Below are positions 40,401 to 55,400 of a stretch of DNA of 64,000 bases, piece by piece. The notes under the pieces were generated by a model. That model saw nothing but the letters and a program-made list of their open reading frames with translations, was not told the DNA's origin and searched no databases. Location of the stretch: positions 62,001-126,000 of the forward strand of contig WNNJ02001396.1 in assembly GCA_012934845.2 (NCBI GenBank), read 5' to 3'. Numbering within the stretch: position 1 is the first letter of the stretch; each line of letters starts with the position of its first letter. Made by a program: the position numbers and the translations under genes. The stretch comes from Pomphorhynchus laevis (taxonomy: Eukaryota > Acanthocephala > Palaeacanthocephala > Echinorhynchida > Pomphorhynchidae).

Positions 40401-43400
40401 TCAGGGTCAAAGTTGAAGTTCTGTCATTGCTTGATTCAAGTAAAACGTAAGTCAAGCTCAAACTATAATTGACAATAATTGCAAATGTTTAACTAGACTA
40501 ACCGGCTTTTAGTAACTTTTTATTTGTACCTTTTTCTTATTTTACTTTATAGAAACTGCGCACTTCCTCTTTCACGATCGTTTATTTTACTGGCAAGTTC
40601 AATTTTTGACATGACACTTACCGAGCAAACTGAGTGGACCGAACTATTGCAGTGGATGGAACAAAATTGCAGATCAGAATCAGTAGACTGTCGACAGGTA
40701 TTTTATGGAAAGAATATAGTAATCCTGTATTTTGTCAATTAATAGATTGTATTCAATTTACTAACATCGATAACGGATTTACCTGATGAACGTATCGTAC
40801 ATCTAATACCTTTCATTTTGAAATTGATCGAAATTGGCTTCTCAGATTCTTCCTGCGCCCTAGTGAGATACTCTGCTCTTAAGTAAGTTTCTTTGACTGC
40901 GCTATATCCGCAATGATATAAACAACGTATTTAGATCCGCTGGTAACATGATTATCCACGCCACTGGCAATAACACAGAGATGTTTCTTCCATTCGTTAA
41001 TCAAACCCCCGAGCTTATTAAATCTCTGCTCAATAAAAATATGGTGGGTTTAGTTTTTAGTTATCATTAAATATACAGTAATGTTAATTTTTTCGACATC
41101 TATAGGATTTAGATACGGACCCGTTTAATATTCTCGTCGAATCATTAACAAATACAACTTTGATGGCTACCGTGAATCTGCAACCATCATTAGAACTTGC
41201 GATTGATGTAATTTGACTTGTAAATTTTCTTATTAATATGTTCCGACTATATTTAAGATTGCTATTAACGATTCTGCATATGAATATCTTAGGAAATGTG
41301 CTTTACAGTATGTGACAGAAGTAATTAAACAAAGATCATCCGTAAGTACCAACAAATGTTCATAAAAATGGTCGCTTGTATTATTTATTGAAAAAACGAA
41401 TTCGTTCTCATTAATAGAATATAATATTATTAAAAAATTATAATATTATTTCTTGATTTTTTGCAAAAACGAATTCGTTCTCGAATATAAAAAAATATAA
41501 ACAAAAACGAATATAATATTATATTCGTTAAATATAATATTATATTTCACATAACATTATTATATATTATATATTATGATATATAAAATTTATTTTTATA
41601 ATATGAAATGCTATAATAGTATGTAGCTGACTCTGAATATCCGATCGGTGAGGTTAATTATTGAATAATTAATTTTTACTTTGAAGATGTAAAAATTAAT
41701 GACTTATTAATTAATTAAAATTAATCAGCTATTAATCCATTAATAGCTTATAGTATAATAAAATAAAAAATAAATTTTATTCAATTTATCTTATAACAAA
41801 ATAAATTAATAGTCTTTGTAAATTAATATGTAAATAAATTCATTAATTTTAATAAATTAATTTTTTATTTAATCGGCGCACATTTCTATCTAAAAACACT
41901 ATTTAAGTCTTCCATTTGAAATACATTTTTTTAATATAAAAAGCGACAAGTGTCTATATTATTTTGATTACGAAATTAAATTAATTGTTGATTTTTAAAA
42001 ATTAAAGGTGATTATCAAGCTGCAAGCAATGGATTCATTGTTTGCTCGCATTTTCGAACTAATGTGCCAATTAAAAGATCCTGAACGTGAAGCAGATACA
42101 CTTTTGCATTCATGCACACAGGTATAATGAACATTTTTATAGGAGTAGATCACTACCTTCTAAAACGTATACACTAGGTTGTTGATATTCTTTGTCAAAG
42201 ATTACCGTCTTCGTCATTTGTCCCTGTTATCGTAAGCTTTTTTAAAATTCTGTTTTTTATGTTACCATGTTTCCTCTTCAGCAAAAGTACATTGATGTCG
42301 GTACAAAGTCTACCGATCCATTTGTACGAAGGGCTTCATATCTTTCACTAGCTGTATCAATGGAAGGCTGCTGTCGATTCTACGTTGAACAGTAATTTAA
42401 ACTTGATTTTTTTTGCATTAGCTGTTTTTATCATATAGCTGTCTGGAACAATTAATAAGTTTAATATTGGAAGGTGTTCGTGACAGTGATGGCAGTGTCA
42501 CGCTGAGTGCAATGTTTGCACTAGGAGAACTTCTCTCTTACGCAGACGTAAATTTTCGTTCAAATTTTTCTAATTCTTCAAATCTTTATATTCCGAACAA
42601 CAGACCCCTGCAAGTGACCATGCAAATCTGTTTATGCCTGTAATTCTAGAATGTCTTGGGAAGGTAGCCTATGTTGATTTTGAAAATGCAGATGAAAACA
42701 CTCAGCTTTATGTCAGTCGTGTATTTTACGCCGTTGAAGAAGCATGTGAATGCCTAGGTATATTATAGATATTTTGAAATCGACTGTTTAATTTTTCGAA
42801 ATAGATAACGATTTGAAGGACTATTTAACTGACCTATTTTCAAAACTTACGGTTATTCATGAAAGTAACAGTTCAATTCGAATGCACGAACTTTGTCTAG
42901 AATCAATCTCATTCGCAGGTATGATTTTAAATTATTGTGTTTCATCCAAAAGTTTGTTTCAGTTTCCGCTGTCGATAAGTTGATCAATCCTTATGTACAA
43001 GATTTGCTCACCTTGCTTCATAAGTATTTGGCAGAAAAGACTGATGAGACAGAAGGAGCGTTTGCTGAAGCCTTGGGTTTGTTGCTTTACATTTAGACTT
43101 TATCGTTGTTTCTCTTCATCAATTGAAAGAATGTTTTAAATGTACTTTATTTGGAATTGTTTCACGATTTGCGTAGTAGTGAAACAATCCGCATAGTTTA
43201 ATGATACTTTTGTCACTGTCTCGGCCCTTTTTTTGCAGTAAATGACCAGATATGTCAGCACTTTGTGTTTTTAAGACAATTTCTGGCATAATATCGTCCA
43301 ATCATAATTACTTTTAGTAATTTTATTACTTTTCGTAATTTTTAAGTGTTATTCGTTTTTGTTTGCAAAGCATATTAATACACTAGTCAGTTTATTTTTA

Positions 43401-46400
43401 TGATGTAAATCAAATCGATGTAATGTGAATCCAATTTTAACTTAATATAAATTTAATGCGATTTTTTAAATTTTACATGTTTTTTAATAATTTTTTTTGC
43501 TTAATTTAGAGATTAAATTTTATTTCGATACACTAGTCAGTTTATTTTTATGATGTAAATCAATCAAATTAGCTGAGTCTTAAATAGTCTATATAGTATC
43601 TTAAATTTTTTGTTTAATTTAGATTAAATATTGCAAATTTCATATTTTTACTTAATAGTGAAGACTTTGTAATTAATAATTGACCAAGAAAAATCTGATC
43701 ACAGAGTTAGTCAAAAATTGATCATGTGATTTTAAGTTACATTTCGTCGCTTCGATGTCGTTTATTTTAGCTCAACGGTTTTGCATTGCGAATGCAGATC
43801 GTTTATTTTCACTCACGATATAAATGTTTAGTCATTAATTAAAATCATTAGCATAATATTTAAAAAAATAATATTTAAATGCAAAATAGAAAAAATTCTG
43901 TAGTTCTTGATGAATTTGTGATAAGAATAAATGCGTGGATCTAATGAGTTTTGGAAAATATCTGAAGAAATTCTTTCAAAATGCTTTTTGAAGTTAAATG
44001 AATTTCTGTGCAATTTTTGCCCAAGTCTAATTTTTTGATTGCAATTTGTTAATTTAAGGTGCTTTATCATCTATTTTCCGATACGCTGATGACCCTGTAA
44101 TTCGTCAACATGCTGATTCAACCGTTCATTTTGCGCTAAAAGTAATTAAGGAAGCTGATTGCGAGCCTGGACTGAAGAGCAGCGCGTATGCGCATATTTT
44201 TCTTAATTTTGTAACAATAATTTATTTCATTTTTCAGCTTTGATGTGCTTGCATCTCTGACCTGTGTCTACAAGGAAAACATTGATCCTGAACTCTTGAA
44301 AACAATATCCGATGAAGTTACAAAAACATTTAAATCTACCGAAGGAGTAATGGTAAGGATTTGTTGCTCTTAATGCTTCTGCTTTATTCTCCTAGACTCT
44401 ACATCGCTCTGCTTTGCGCTATTTTATTCAATTTTCTGTTTTATTTTTCAATCTACATATGTTCGTGCACATAGTATCCAAATTCTCACTCTTGCCTTGT
44501 CGATTGCACAAACTGCAAAGATCCTAGTCTTACTTGCATTGCTCAAAGAACTCGAAGCAATGTTAAGGTGCGAATGGAATTTTTTACTACCATTTTGAGA
44601 TTTAAATAATTTTATTAGTGATAGAGGTCGGCAACCTTTGTTCTTTGCTATTTCTTTTCACCTTTGAGACTGTCCCACTCAATATGACATCTACCTTGCC
44701 GTTATGGTATCGTAGATGATTTTCAGCATTGTGGAATCACATTACGCTTTTTAGTATTGCAGAATCATGTAAAGTTCACTTTAAATATTTTCATGGATTT
44801 TGCATCTACGATTAATCAGTCAGTAGCCACACTGCCATGTGCCTGCACGTAGCCTTCATAAAGTCAAATAAACGTTTCACAAATTATCACCAACGACTAA
44901 CAAAATATCAATTTTGACTTTTGGCAAAATTGTTTGTTCACTATCCTTAATACCAGTTTGTTGTAAAATTCTTTTTACAACACAACCTTCATCTTTTAAG
45001 CTTTAAAATTCTCTAATCGTTAAATTCCTTATATTTTAATATTTACAAATTTTCAATCAGCTTTTTAATGCAAGCAATTATAACTGTTTGTGATTTAAAT
45101 TAAGTAAATCTTAATTTCTAAACTGCATCTAAAATATTTTACTATTTTATTTGAAAAATAAATAAAACCTAAATGTAGATTAAAAACGCTTTTTGCGGTT
45201 TTACGCTTTTGCTTCGTAGAATTGCTATTGTTTCCTATTTAGAGTTCTGTCTCGTAGTATATGTTTTAGATTCGAAATGATTTAGATAAAATTTGTCTTT
45301 TAAGTGTTCCTTTGAAATGATAAATCATATCAGATAACGGAGTCTACGTATTTTATACTATATAAAAATTAAAAACAAAGATAAATAATAAATAATTAAA
45401 TGAGATTTTATTAAATTTATTGGACAATTTAATTTGTTGAAATGTATAATAAAAATCGATTTTTATGAATTGACTAATAAATAACGTTTTAATCAAAATA
45501 TTAAAATATATCAAAATATATCTTGATAAAGATATATTTATAGATATATTTATAGATATCAAAATATCTTTGAATCAAATATCAGCTATCTGAGTTTACG
45601 TAGTTATAATTTAGAAAATGCTAACATAAGTTAGCGAAATATCGAAAATAATTTCATCTTTTCTTTGATCCGGCTTCAATAATTATTTTTCAATAATTGA
45701 TTAGTATCAACTATTTAAAATTTTTATCGGTAATCAATCTAATCAGCACTTATTAATACTTAAACTTTTTGAGTTTATTGATCCGATATTTTAAAAGTGC
45801 TTTTATATTAGTTTTTAATACGCATATCTCTTCCATCTCTCCCATCAGCATAAAAACGCTTTGTACATTCAATTTCGTCTTTTGAATTGTTCCAAATTTT
45901 CTTATTTTTTAAATTATTATGTTATTTTTCGATATTAATTAATTACTTTAATAAATAAAGTAATTTGGTGAAACAAAGCAACAGTTGAGTCAAATGCTCG
46001 TCAGTTAACAAAGTAAGGACCAAAACGTGAAATGTTGTAACTGATGTTGGTTACATTCTGTTTTAATATGTAGTGAAACTTAAAAACTTAAATTGAACAC
46101 TAAAATTAGGTACAATCTACATAATTATGCTCAATGTACTGTCATTAAACAATAACCAAATTTATACGGTCGTTTAAACGATCTCTAAGGTTGGCATATG
46201 CTAGCAAGTATATTGAAGAAAAATCAATCTAACATTTTTTAAATGAGTATTATTTAATTATGTGATACTATCACTCAATTATGTGGATAGTAAATCGCTG
46301 ATTGCCAATATTAAAATTTAAGATCGCAGTCTATCAATTTTAAAAATAATTTAAATTTATAATTCAATGTTTTACTTGAATATTTAATAAATTGCTGCAT

Positions 46401-49400
46401 AATTTATAATTCTGAACTGACAAATTCACTAAATGTTAAGTTATAGATTAAAATAACCGGCCACATTGACGAAGAATTTTTTAAATTACATAATTTAGCT
46501 TATTAGTAAAATACTTAAACCTTTTGAGTTTATTGATCTGATATTTTAAAAGTGCTTTTATAATAGTTTTTAATACGTTTACTTTTTCCATCTCTCCCAT
46601 CGGCATAAAAACGCTTTGTACATTCAAGTTTCGTCTTTTGAATTGTTTGTGTTCCAAAATTTTTTATCTTTTCAATTTTTATTTTATTTTTCTTCAAATA
46701 CCTGCGAAGTGGTTTACGATTTGAAACATGTTCTTAAATACAAAAATTAACTGATCAATTGCTACATCATCACACTTGATATGTAAAACCATACATTTCA
46801 CATGTTGGTTTGTGTCGTTCCGGTATCTTAAGTTGCCGATCTCTGTCATAGCTTTTTGGTTTTGCTAATATGCTTTGCTAGGATGTATAAACTATTCACT
46901 GTTTATTTTTTACAATGAGTTCTCCTATTTAGAACCTGGCTAACTTGAAAGGTGATATTGGTTCGACTGATTCCGTAAATGGTGTCGAAAATACCCTTTC
47001 AGATAACGAAGACGACGATGAATCCGATATTGTCGAAGACGACGATAGTGATGATGATAGTGACATGTAGTAATGTTTCGCATTATCTATTTGCATAATT
47101 CGATTCTTGTGTTATAGTGATATGATTGAAAGCGAATTCGCTGACGAGAGAATAAGTGCTCTTTCCCTGCTCTGTGATCTCGCTAACAATTCAGAGTATG
47201 TTTTGTATAACAATACTATTTTTGCTTAAATTATATTTAAGCAAAAATAATTTTATTTTTATTATAATTATAATTTTATTTTTCATTGAAATACTTTATT
47301 TTTTTCTTCATGTAGCCAAAATTTGTGCAATAATGAAATTTTTATAACGAATTTTGAATTTTTAAATTTTTCCCTATCGAGAAAGTGAAATTAGTTTAAA
47401 CAAGCAATAAAAGGATACGATTATAATATATTTTAGTAATAACCATTAATAATCCTTGCGTAATAAGGATTTTTATTACAAATAAGTATTTTAAGTCCAT
47501 TCTAAAATTTTGAATTGCGAATTTAATTTATAAATTTGTTTTTTAATTCTTAATTTTTTGAATTACGAATATAAGATTTCTCATCATTATGAGTATAAAT
47601 GTTGTTCAAAATCCGGTATTGTTCTAGTTCTATGAAGGAAAAATGTAAACTTTTTTAATTTTCATTTATTGCTTCAAAACGCAACTTGGCTTTCTAAATT
47701 AACAAATAACTGATTGCAATTAAATATTCATGATGATGACAGATTTGATCGTTTGAAATATTAAAAATATGTTCAATTTTAATTTGTTGGATATGGCTTT
47801 TCAATTCAACAAAATTAGAAACTATCATTCCTATGTATGTAGTGAAAAGTTACTTTTAAAATACAAGAACGAAGTCAGTCACTACAAATTGAGAATTTTC
47901 TTTTCATTGTAAAAGATATTAGATAAAATTTAAAAATCAACTAATTCTGCAGTGTTTTCAACATCAAAACTTATAATATTCATTAATTTCAAAATTGGAA
48001 TTTAAAAATGAGTTTTCAAATGCAATTTTTAATAATATTATAAATTATTTAACTTAATTAAACCTTTTAAAAAATAAAATAATGTTTTTAATTTTATATA
48101 TATTTAATCAAATGTACAATATAATTTATATTTTATATAAATGTTATTTTTTAATACTTTTAAAATACCAATTTGTATAATCGTTTGTATTTTAGAAATT
48201 CACTAGTATCTTTTTATGTAATCTCTTTTTCCTTCATAATGTTATATAATCAAAGTAATTTTTTCTTATATACTTTGCTGGTGTATATACGCTCTGAAAA
48301 TGTCATAATTCTTTTAATATTTAATTTTAATTTTGATGTTATTTAGATGCAAATTTACTCCATATATTGACTCGATGCTCGATCCCGTCTATAAACATCT
48401 AGATTTTCCCGATGAGAACATCCAATCACAGGCCATTAGAACTTTGTCGACATTGATAGTGACATACTGTAATCGATCGAGGTCAGAAGGTGCTGACACA
48501 CAAGCTGATAAAACAGTTATAAATGAGAGTACGTATAATTATGGATGTTTTCTCTACATTTTCATGTTTTGCAGTGTGAATATATATTTTAAATTATACA
48601 TTTATAATTAATTTATGCTCAATTTGTAAATATCCACATATTTTGTAATAAGTTACTTTTAATACTCAATTGAACTGATTATTTTTAACGATTTAAATTA
48701 TTTTTTTATATTAAATTGATTCTATAAGGGGATTGAAATAATATAAGCTGATAATTAAAATTATCAGCTTCGTGGTTATCACAATTTTAATAAAATAAAG
48801 TTTTTCTAATGCAATTCTTGATATCACCTGTCTTATCAATAAAATCATAATGGCGATAATCTAATAAATATAATCTTATATAAATAATATTAATAAATTT
48901 ATTATGAATAAATTACTAAAATCGTAGTCTTTATAATAAATTTAATAATACTATAATTATACTAATAATTATTTATTAATATATAACCTTATATATTTTA
49001 TATTTTTCAATTCAGCATTGAAAAGTTGATGTTTGCGTGTAATTACTATAATTGCTATAATTTCTATAGAACTTGAAATGGTCACTGTGATTGACCGAAC
49101 GTTGTTAAAATTTACTCTAAAAAAATTCCTTTCTCGTGCCTAAAAATCATAATTACTATAATTAAAAACGTATACATTTATGCAAATTTATCCCATTCTG
49201 AGAATAACCTTCCTGCGAATTTATTCATCTGATTATTTATTGTGGTCTTTCTATTGTTGTCTGAATAGTTAACATTCGATTTGAACAGTCAAATCGATTG
49301 TTAACTATTCGATATCATCGAATTTTTATCGCCTGTTATTTACTGTATAAATCGGTTTAAAGATTATTCAGGGAGTTGTAATATCTGATAATAGATGTAT

Positions 49401-52400
49401 TGAACGTGCTGATTATTTTCAATACTGGTCCTGGTGTTTGTTTGTTGCTCGCTGAGAACAGTGTCCCTAATATCACAATAACGAAGAAGCTAGTCATATC
49501 TAACCACATGTTATTGCATTAATACACCACATTTGAACAACGAAGAAACCATTAATTTCTAAGAGCTGGCTATTCTATTAAAACACACCATTGCAAACTT
49601 CATTAAATATTGTCTAGGAATTTTTGTCTTATACTACTCTACGCATTCTGCTAATATCATCGATTTGCTGATAGTCACTGCGTCAATTTCATCGACTTTG
49701 TGTGTAGTCTTTTATTTAATGTGTCAATAGAGTAAATTAACAATGTAATATTATAGAAAAAATTCTAATCGATTAATAATATATTAAATTCATGTTTAGA
49801 AATAAATCCCTTGCTAACGAATTTCTACAATGACCTTGAAGAGAAGATTCAAGAGGGTGATGTGCATGACATTGTTATTGCTGCACTCAACGGACTGCAA
49901 TCGTTAATTGGTGGAATGGATAAGAGCTTTTTCGTTGTCATTTCTCCTGAGAAAATTTCCAAAATCGTCGAGGATGTATTTGCAAGAAAGGTATATATTA
50001 TATAGCTCCCACAAAGTTATATTATTCTCGCTTCTAGATCCCGTGCTTGAATACAGCATGTGATAATGAACTTGATATGGAAGAACCTGAACTTGACTCT
50101 AGAGTTATTGAAGCTGCTGGTGATATAATTCCAACATCAGGGTCTGCTCTCCCCTCTGATAAATTCAAGCATCTGTTTATGAATTCCATAAACATTTTGA
50201 TGGCTCAGTTGGTACGTTTTTTACAAATCTAAACGTTATACATTATAATATTATATTTGATATTGTAAAACATTATTAAAACATTATATTATTTGGTATT
50301 ATATTATTTTTCTCTTGTAAATTTTGTAATGGATATACTACACATTACAATAATAGAAGGCATACTTTAGAATTTTGAAGCAGGATCAATAAAACAACAA
50401 CACACTTAATCCATAATCTTCTTCCATTTTCGATAGTCTATTTTCAAAATAGCTTATTATCGATCTGATAGCTCCTGCTACCATCATCAGGATTACAATA
50501 AAATGTTCACACAATTTATGCAAAAAACGAGCATTTTTCAGAATTTTATGAACCTTTTATTCTAATCCTGATGTTGATAGCAGGAGCTATCGAAATTTTG
50601 GACATTTAATAAAAGAAATATTTAATTCTTCGTTTCTATAAAACTATCTAAAACATATTAGCATATTTTTATATTTTAACAAAAATTTGGAATTTTGATC
50701 TGATGATGTAGTTGCTAAATATAAAAATAAATTAGTGTCTTATTGTTCTGCTCCAAAATTTAAAAAGTTGATTTAAACAGTTATTTTAATAACTGTTTAA
50801 ACAGTTAACTGTTTAACTGTTTTAAACAGTTAACTGTTTAACTGTTTTAAACAGTTACATATAAAGAATAAGGGATTGAGAAAATTGTTGAAAGTTTAAT
50901 TTTGGCAAGAATTGCTTACAAAGGAAGCAATTCCTTTGTTTAATCTAAATAATCGAAACCAACTTAGTCTAAATAATCTTAAATTAAACATCTTTAATCA
51001 CTACCAATTTTGATAGATGTCAATACTTTGATATCATTTTCCAGTAACATTTGAGCAAAGTAAAAATTGTAAAATGCCAGATCAGTTAACTTAGTCTATG
51101 TATGTTGTACTATATATAAATTAAACAAAAATAAATATTTTAAGCTTAACATTATATATAATTTGGATTGAAATTATGAAAATTTAAAAACTCAATTTTT
51201 ATATTTTTTGCACCAAATTATATATAAATATAAATAATAAATTAAATATTATATTAAATTAAAAGTTATATTTAACATTATATTGAGTGTTACATTATAA
51301 TATTAAATATAACATTATTAAATATGTATAGTGTTTGAGTTACTCCTGTGTAATTCTTCTACATTAATATAATAATCATATGATATATATATCCATATAA
51401 TATTTATATACAATAAAGATAAATATTTTGAAACGGAATGAGACATTCTGGGGGGGAATAATTATTTTTGTATCTAAATGCCATTCCCAGAAAAAAGAAA
51501 TTGAATATTTCTTCGATATTTCGTTCGCTAACCGCGGACATTATCAAGAAGTATCTGAAACAATAAAACAAGTTAAGTTACAATGTATGAAAAACAAAAT
51601 CATTTTGGACATTCAAATTTGGTTCGAGGATCTTTATAGCGACAGCCTCCATAACTAATCGGCGTTTTAAGTTAGGCTCGGAAATCAAAACTGACACATT
51701 GTCAAAGTCGATGTCATGACCAGTTTGATGAGCATGGTCTGCTAATGCCGACTGCGCTGATGTTGTGAGTGCCTTCTTATGTTCTTTTAATCTAGTTTCT
51801 AGAGTACGTCAAGTTTGTCCAATGTATATGCTTATACAATCCCTACACCCAACCTTATAGACTACACCCATCTTATTAAAATAAGTTCTTGGTTTGGTGA
51901 CTAGTGCATCAAGATGATATGTACATCGGGTACCATAAAACATTTTTAATGGTAATCCTGACTGGAAAACGAATCTGTTTATTTTATTAAGAATATCCTC
52001 ACTTAAACTACCCATTGCGGGATAACATTATTAAATAACATTATTAATATAACATTATTAAATAACATTATTAATATAACATTATTAAATAACATTATTA
52101 ATATAACATTATTAATATAACATTATTAAATAACATTATTAATATAACATTATTAAATAACATTATTAATATAACATTATTAAATAACATTAATATAACA
52201 TTATTAAATATGTATAACTTAAGTATAGCGTTTGAGTGCTGTGTAATTCTTCTACATTAACAAACACTCAATGCCACTGGTTGATAATATTAAATACTAT
52301 TTAAAATTATAATATTTAATATTTTTATTTATTAAAAGGTGACTCCTTTTAATTTTAAAGAGTAAAAAGATTCTTCTATCTTTTTATTTTTAAAAAATCA

Positions 52401-55400
52401 AAAGATGGAAGTATTATATTTTATGTCAATATGTTAAAACTTTAAACACGACGTTTTTTCATCTTCTGGTGATAAAGGTAGTTGCTTTCAAAAATTCAAT
52501 TTTTATTTTCATTCTTTAAAAACTTTAATTGACGTAATCTTTAGAAACGTCCAAACAGTACCAGGAAAGCCTACGTTATCGGTACGATCGCTTGTACAAT
52601 AAACAGCTCAAATGAAATGATCTTAGATCCAGACGTCGCTTTCGAACGTAATAGATTATTCTTTGCAACACACATTTAATTTTAATTTTATAGTGTTCAA
52701 TACATTCCTTAACGATGATGTTGATGAGGTTGCGCAAAACTCTTCATATGGAATGGGACTGCTAATTTCAAAAATGCCAGAAAAGTTTAGAAAATATCCT
52801 TTGCCATAAAAATAAAAGATAAAATGTTTTTTAGCAAACTATAAAACAATTTAACATTTTACAAATCAATTTGATATTTTTCAACGTAACTTCAAAATAA
52901 TTAGGAAATCACATAAAACACACGTTTTTTTCTTATATCGTTGCTCATATTTACAAACGTTATGATTGAAATTTGTTTTTTTATGAGACATTTGATAAAT
53001 AAAAATGAAATGAATAAAACATAACCACACGTTATTTAACAACCAGAACGATTTTTATCTTGTTACTTTTATTTGCGCATTATTCTATATTCAAATTATT
53101 ATTACATTGTGGTAATGCATTTTTAATATAATATTTCCTTGACTGAAACATACTCGATGCGACTCTATACTCAATATTCTACACTCGCTTTATCAACGTA
53201 CAATCAATGTGGAAAAGTCATCGCTGCGAGATAATGTGTGCGGATGTGCTTGTAGAATTTTACGTGTCCTTGGTTATCCAATGCAAATACAGGTATTTAT
53301 CTATTGTCCAATATTTTAAATATTAAATGTTTTTTTTTGTGACTATCAGATTCTCGAATTCATAATTTCTATGATTCCCTTCCATAGTGACCGCGAAAAT
53401 TACACGGCTTTCTTTGAAATGGCAAATGAATTTGCAAATGACGAAGGATTTAAGGTTTGTCCAGATACGCCTGCTTTTATAAATAATATTTAATATCGCT
53501 TTTTAAGCGATGAAGTATTAAAAACTCATTTTTGTATACAAATGAGTTTTTTGTTTTGCAAAATCAAGAGACATAAACGAGATTATTAATATCATAACGT
53601 TTTGATTCTTGAAAATACATGGAAATAACGAAAAATCGGCCTATCGTCGATTTTTTTCAGCTCGCAGAAATAGAAAGCTATGTGTGGCTTAAATCAAATT
53701 AATTATCTTCATAATGTATTATAACACATTTTATCGATATCTATATATATTATTGCAATAGGCAATGATGAGCGAAAACGTAGCTATTGCGCACAACTGC
53801 AATAGTTTGGTCTTATCTTTCTCATTAATCTGTAATGTGGATTTTTATTTCTTTATTTTTAAAATGTGCTGAAATTCCATCAAATATATTTAATAGATGA
53901 ACAACTGTCATGCAGTTGAAATGTCCAATATAGTTGTTAATTGCGTTTTACAGATTCATCACTTTACATTAGCAAAATCTATTTTATCAATGATGGATCG
54001 TATACTTAAACACCACCATCAATATGTGCTTTTGATAAAGCACAAATCTTCATCTAAATACATTTCTAAACTTTGATTACTTTATTATCGTTAGCTTACT
54101 CCCCGAAAATTAATTAGCAATTATGAATATCAAATTTAATGATGTTGTCGACCATACAAAGTCTACAATAATACAGTAAGTCTACAATTATATAGTTACT
54201 GTATTATTTCAATAATTTCAAATGTACTTTTTATTAAGTTTAAATTACCCACTTTAGTCATGCATTTTAAAAATATCCTTGACCTAATTCTTTAATCCAC
54301 TTTACTAAAGGGTAATTTACTATTTACTGTAAATACTTTAGTGTCGAGAAACGAACTGTGATCAATTTTAATTTGTTATACGTGAAATCTAATTTTTGAG
54401 GTTTGGGTTATCATCATCGCTTTTTTGAGCTATCTTTGTGATTAACATTTTATGATTATTACATTTTACACCGATCACATCTTGAAGATATAAACCACAT
54501 GAGTTATCAAGAGAGATATAACTCTCTTGATAACAAATACTTACAATCTGATGATGAATGCAAATGCATTCGAAAATTCATTAAATAAATTATGTTTCCT
54601 CGCTCGTCAACTTATAAAACAACCGATCACATCATATAAATATAATGACGATATGATCGACAATGATTTGAGAACAACTTCGGCAAAAAACTATTATTGC
54701 TAAATTAAAGATAATCGAATGAATTAAACAAATATATTGAGTGCAAGTTGATTTACAAAATATATACGAAATTTTAATATTATAATATTAAAATTATGAT
54801 TTAATAATGTATTTTAAATTATAATAATTTATTATGGCTAGCGTTTGATTGCAATAATGTCTTTTGCATTGTTTAAAACATTTTAATTTAGACTTATCTT
54901 TCCAATGTAATACGCCTCGGTTGTTCGCTATTACTCGATAGTGACGATGATCTACTGGAAGACACAAAGAAAGAATGCGGTAAATTGCTAAAATCCCAAC
55001 TAGAAATAAATCCGAAGGCTTCGATGGAAATTGTTCTATCATTCAACGAAGAGCAGCAACAAGCGCTGTCGAAATATGTATTCACGATTAGTGAACCTAA
55101 TAATCGAGATTGAATTGATGACAGAGAATTGATGTTCAAAAAATAAGTATTTAAAGGATAAAACATTAAAATTGATTTTAAAATTATTTATTATTACATT
55201 CTCAAATGATTATATCGCTTAGTTAATGACTATTTACTTATTTATAAATTGATGGTCATTTAATTGAACAAATTTGTAATCGCGTTTCGTAAATACAGTT
55301 TTATAAATATTGGCCATTAAGCCTGCTAAAAAAGGTAAATAGCAAAATAGCTATTTGCATACTGATATATGATATTTCAGTCGTGTGATCGTTTGTGAAC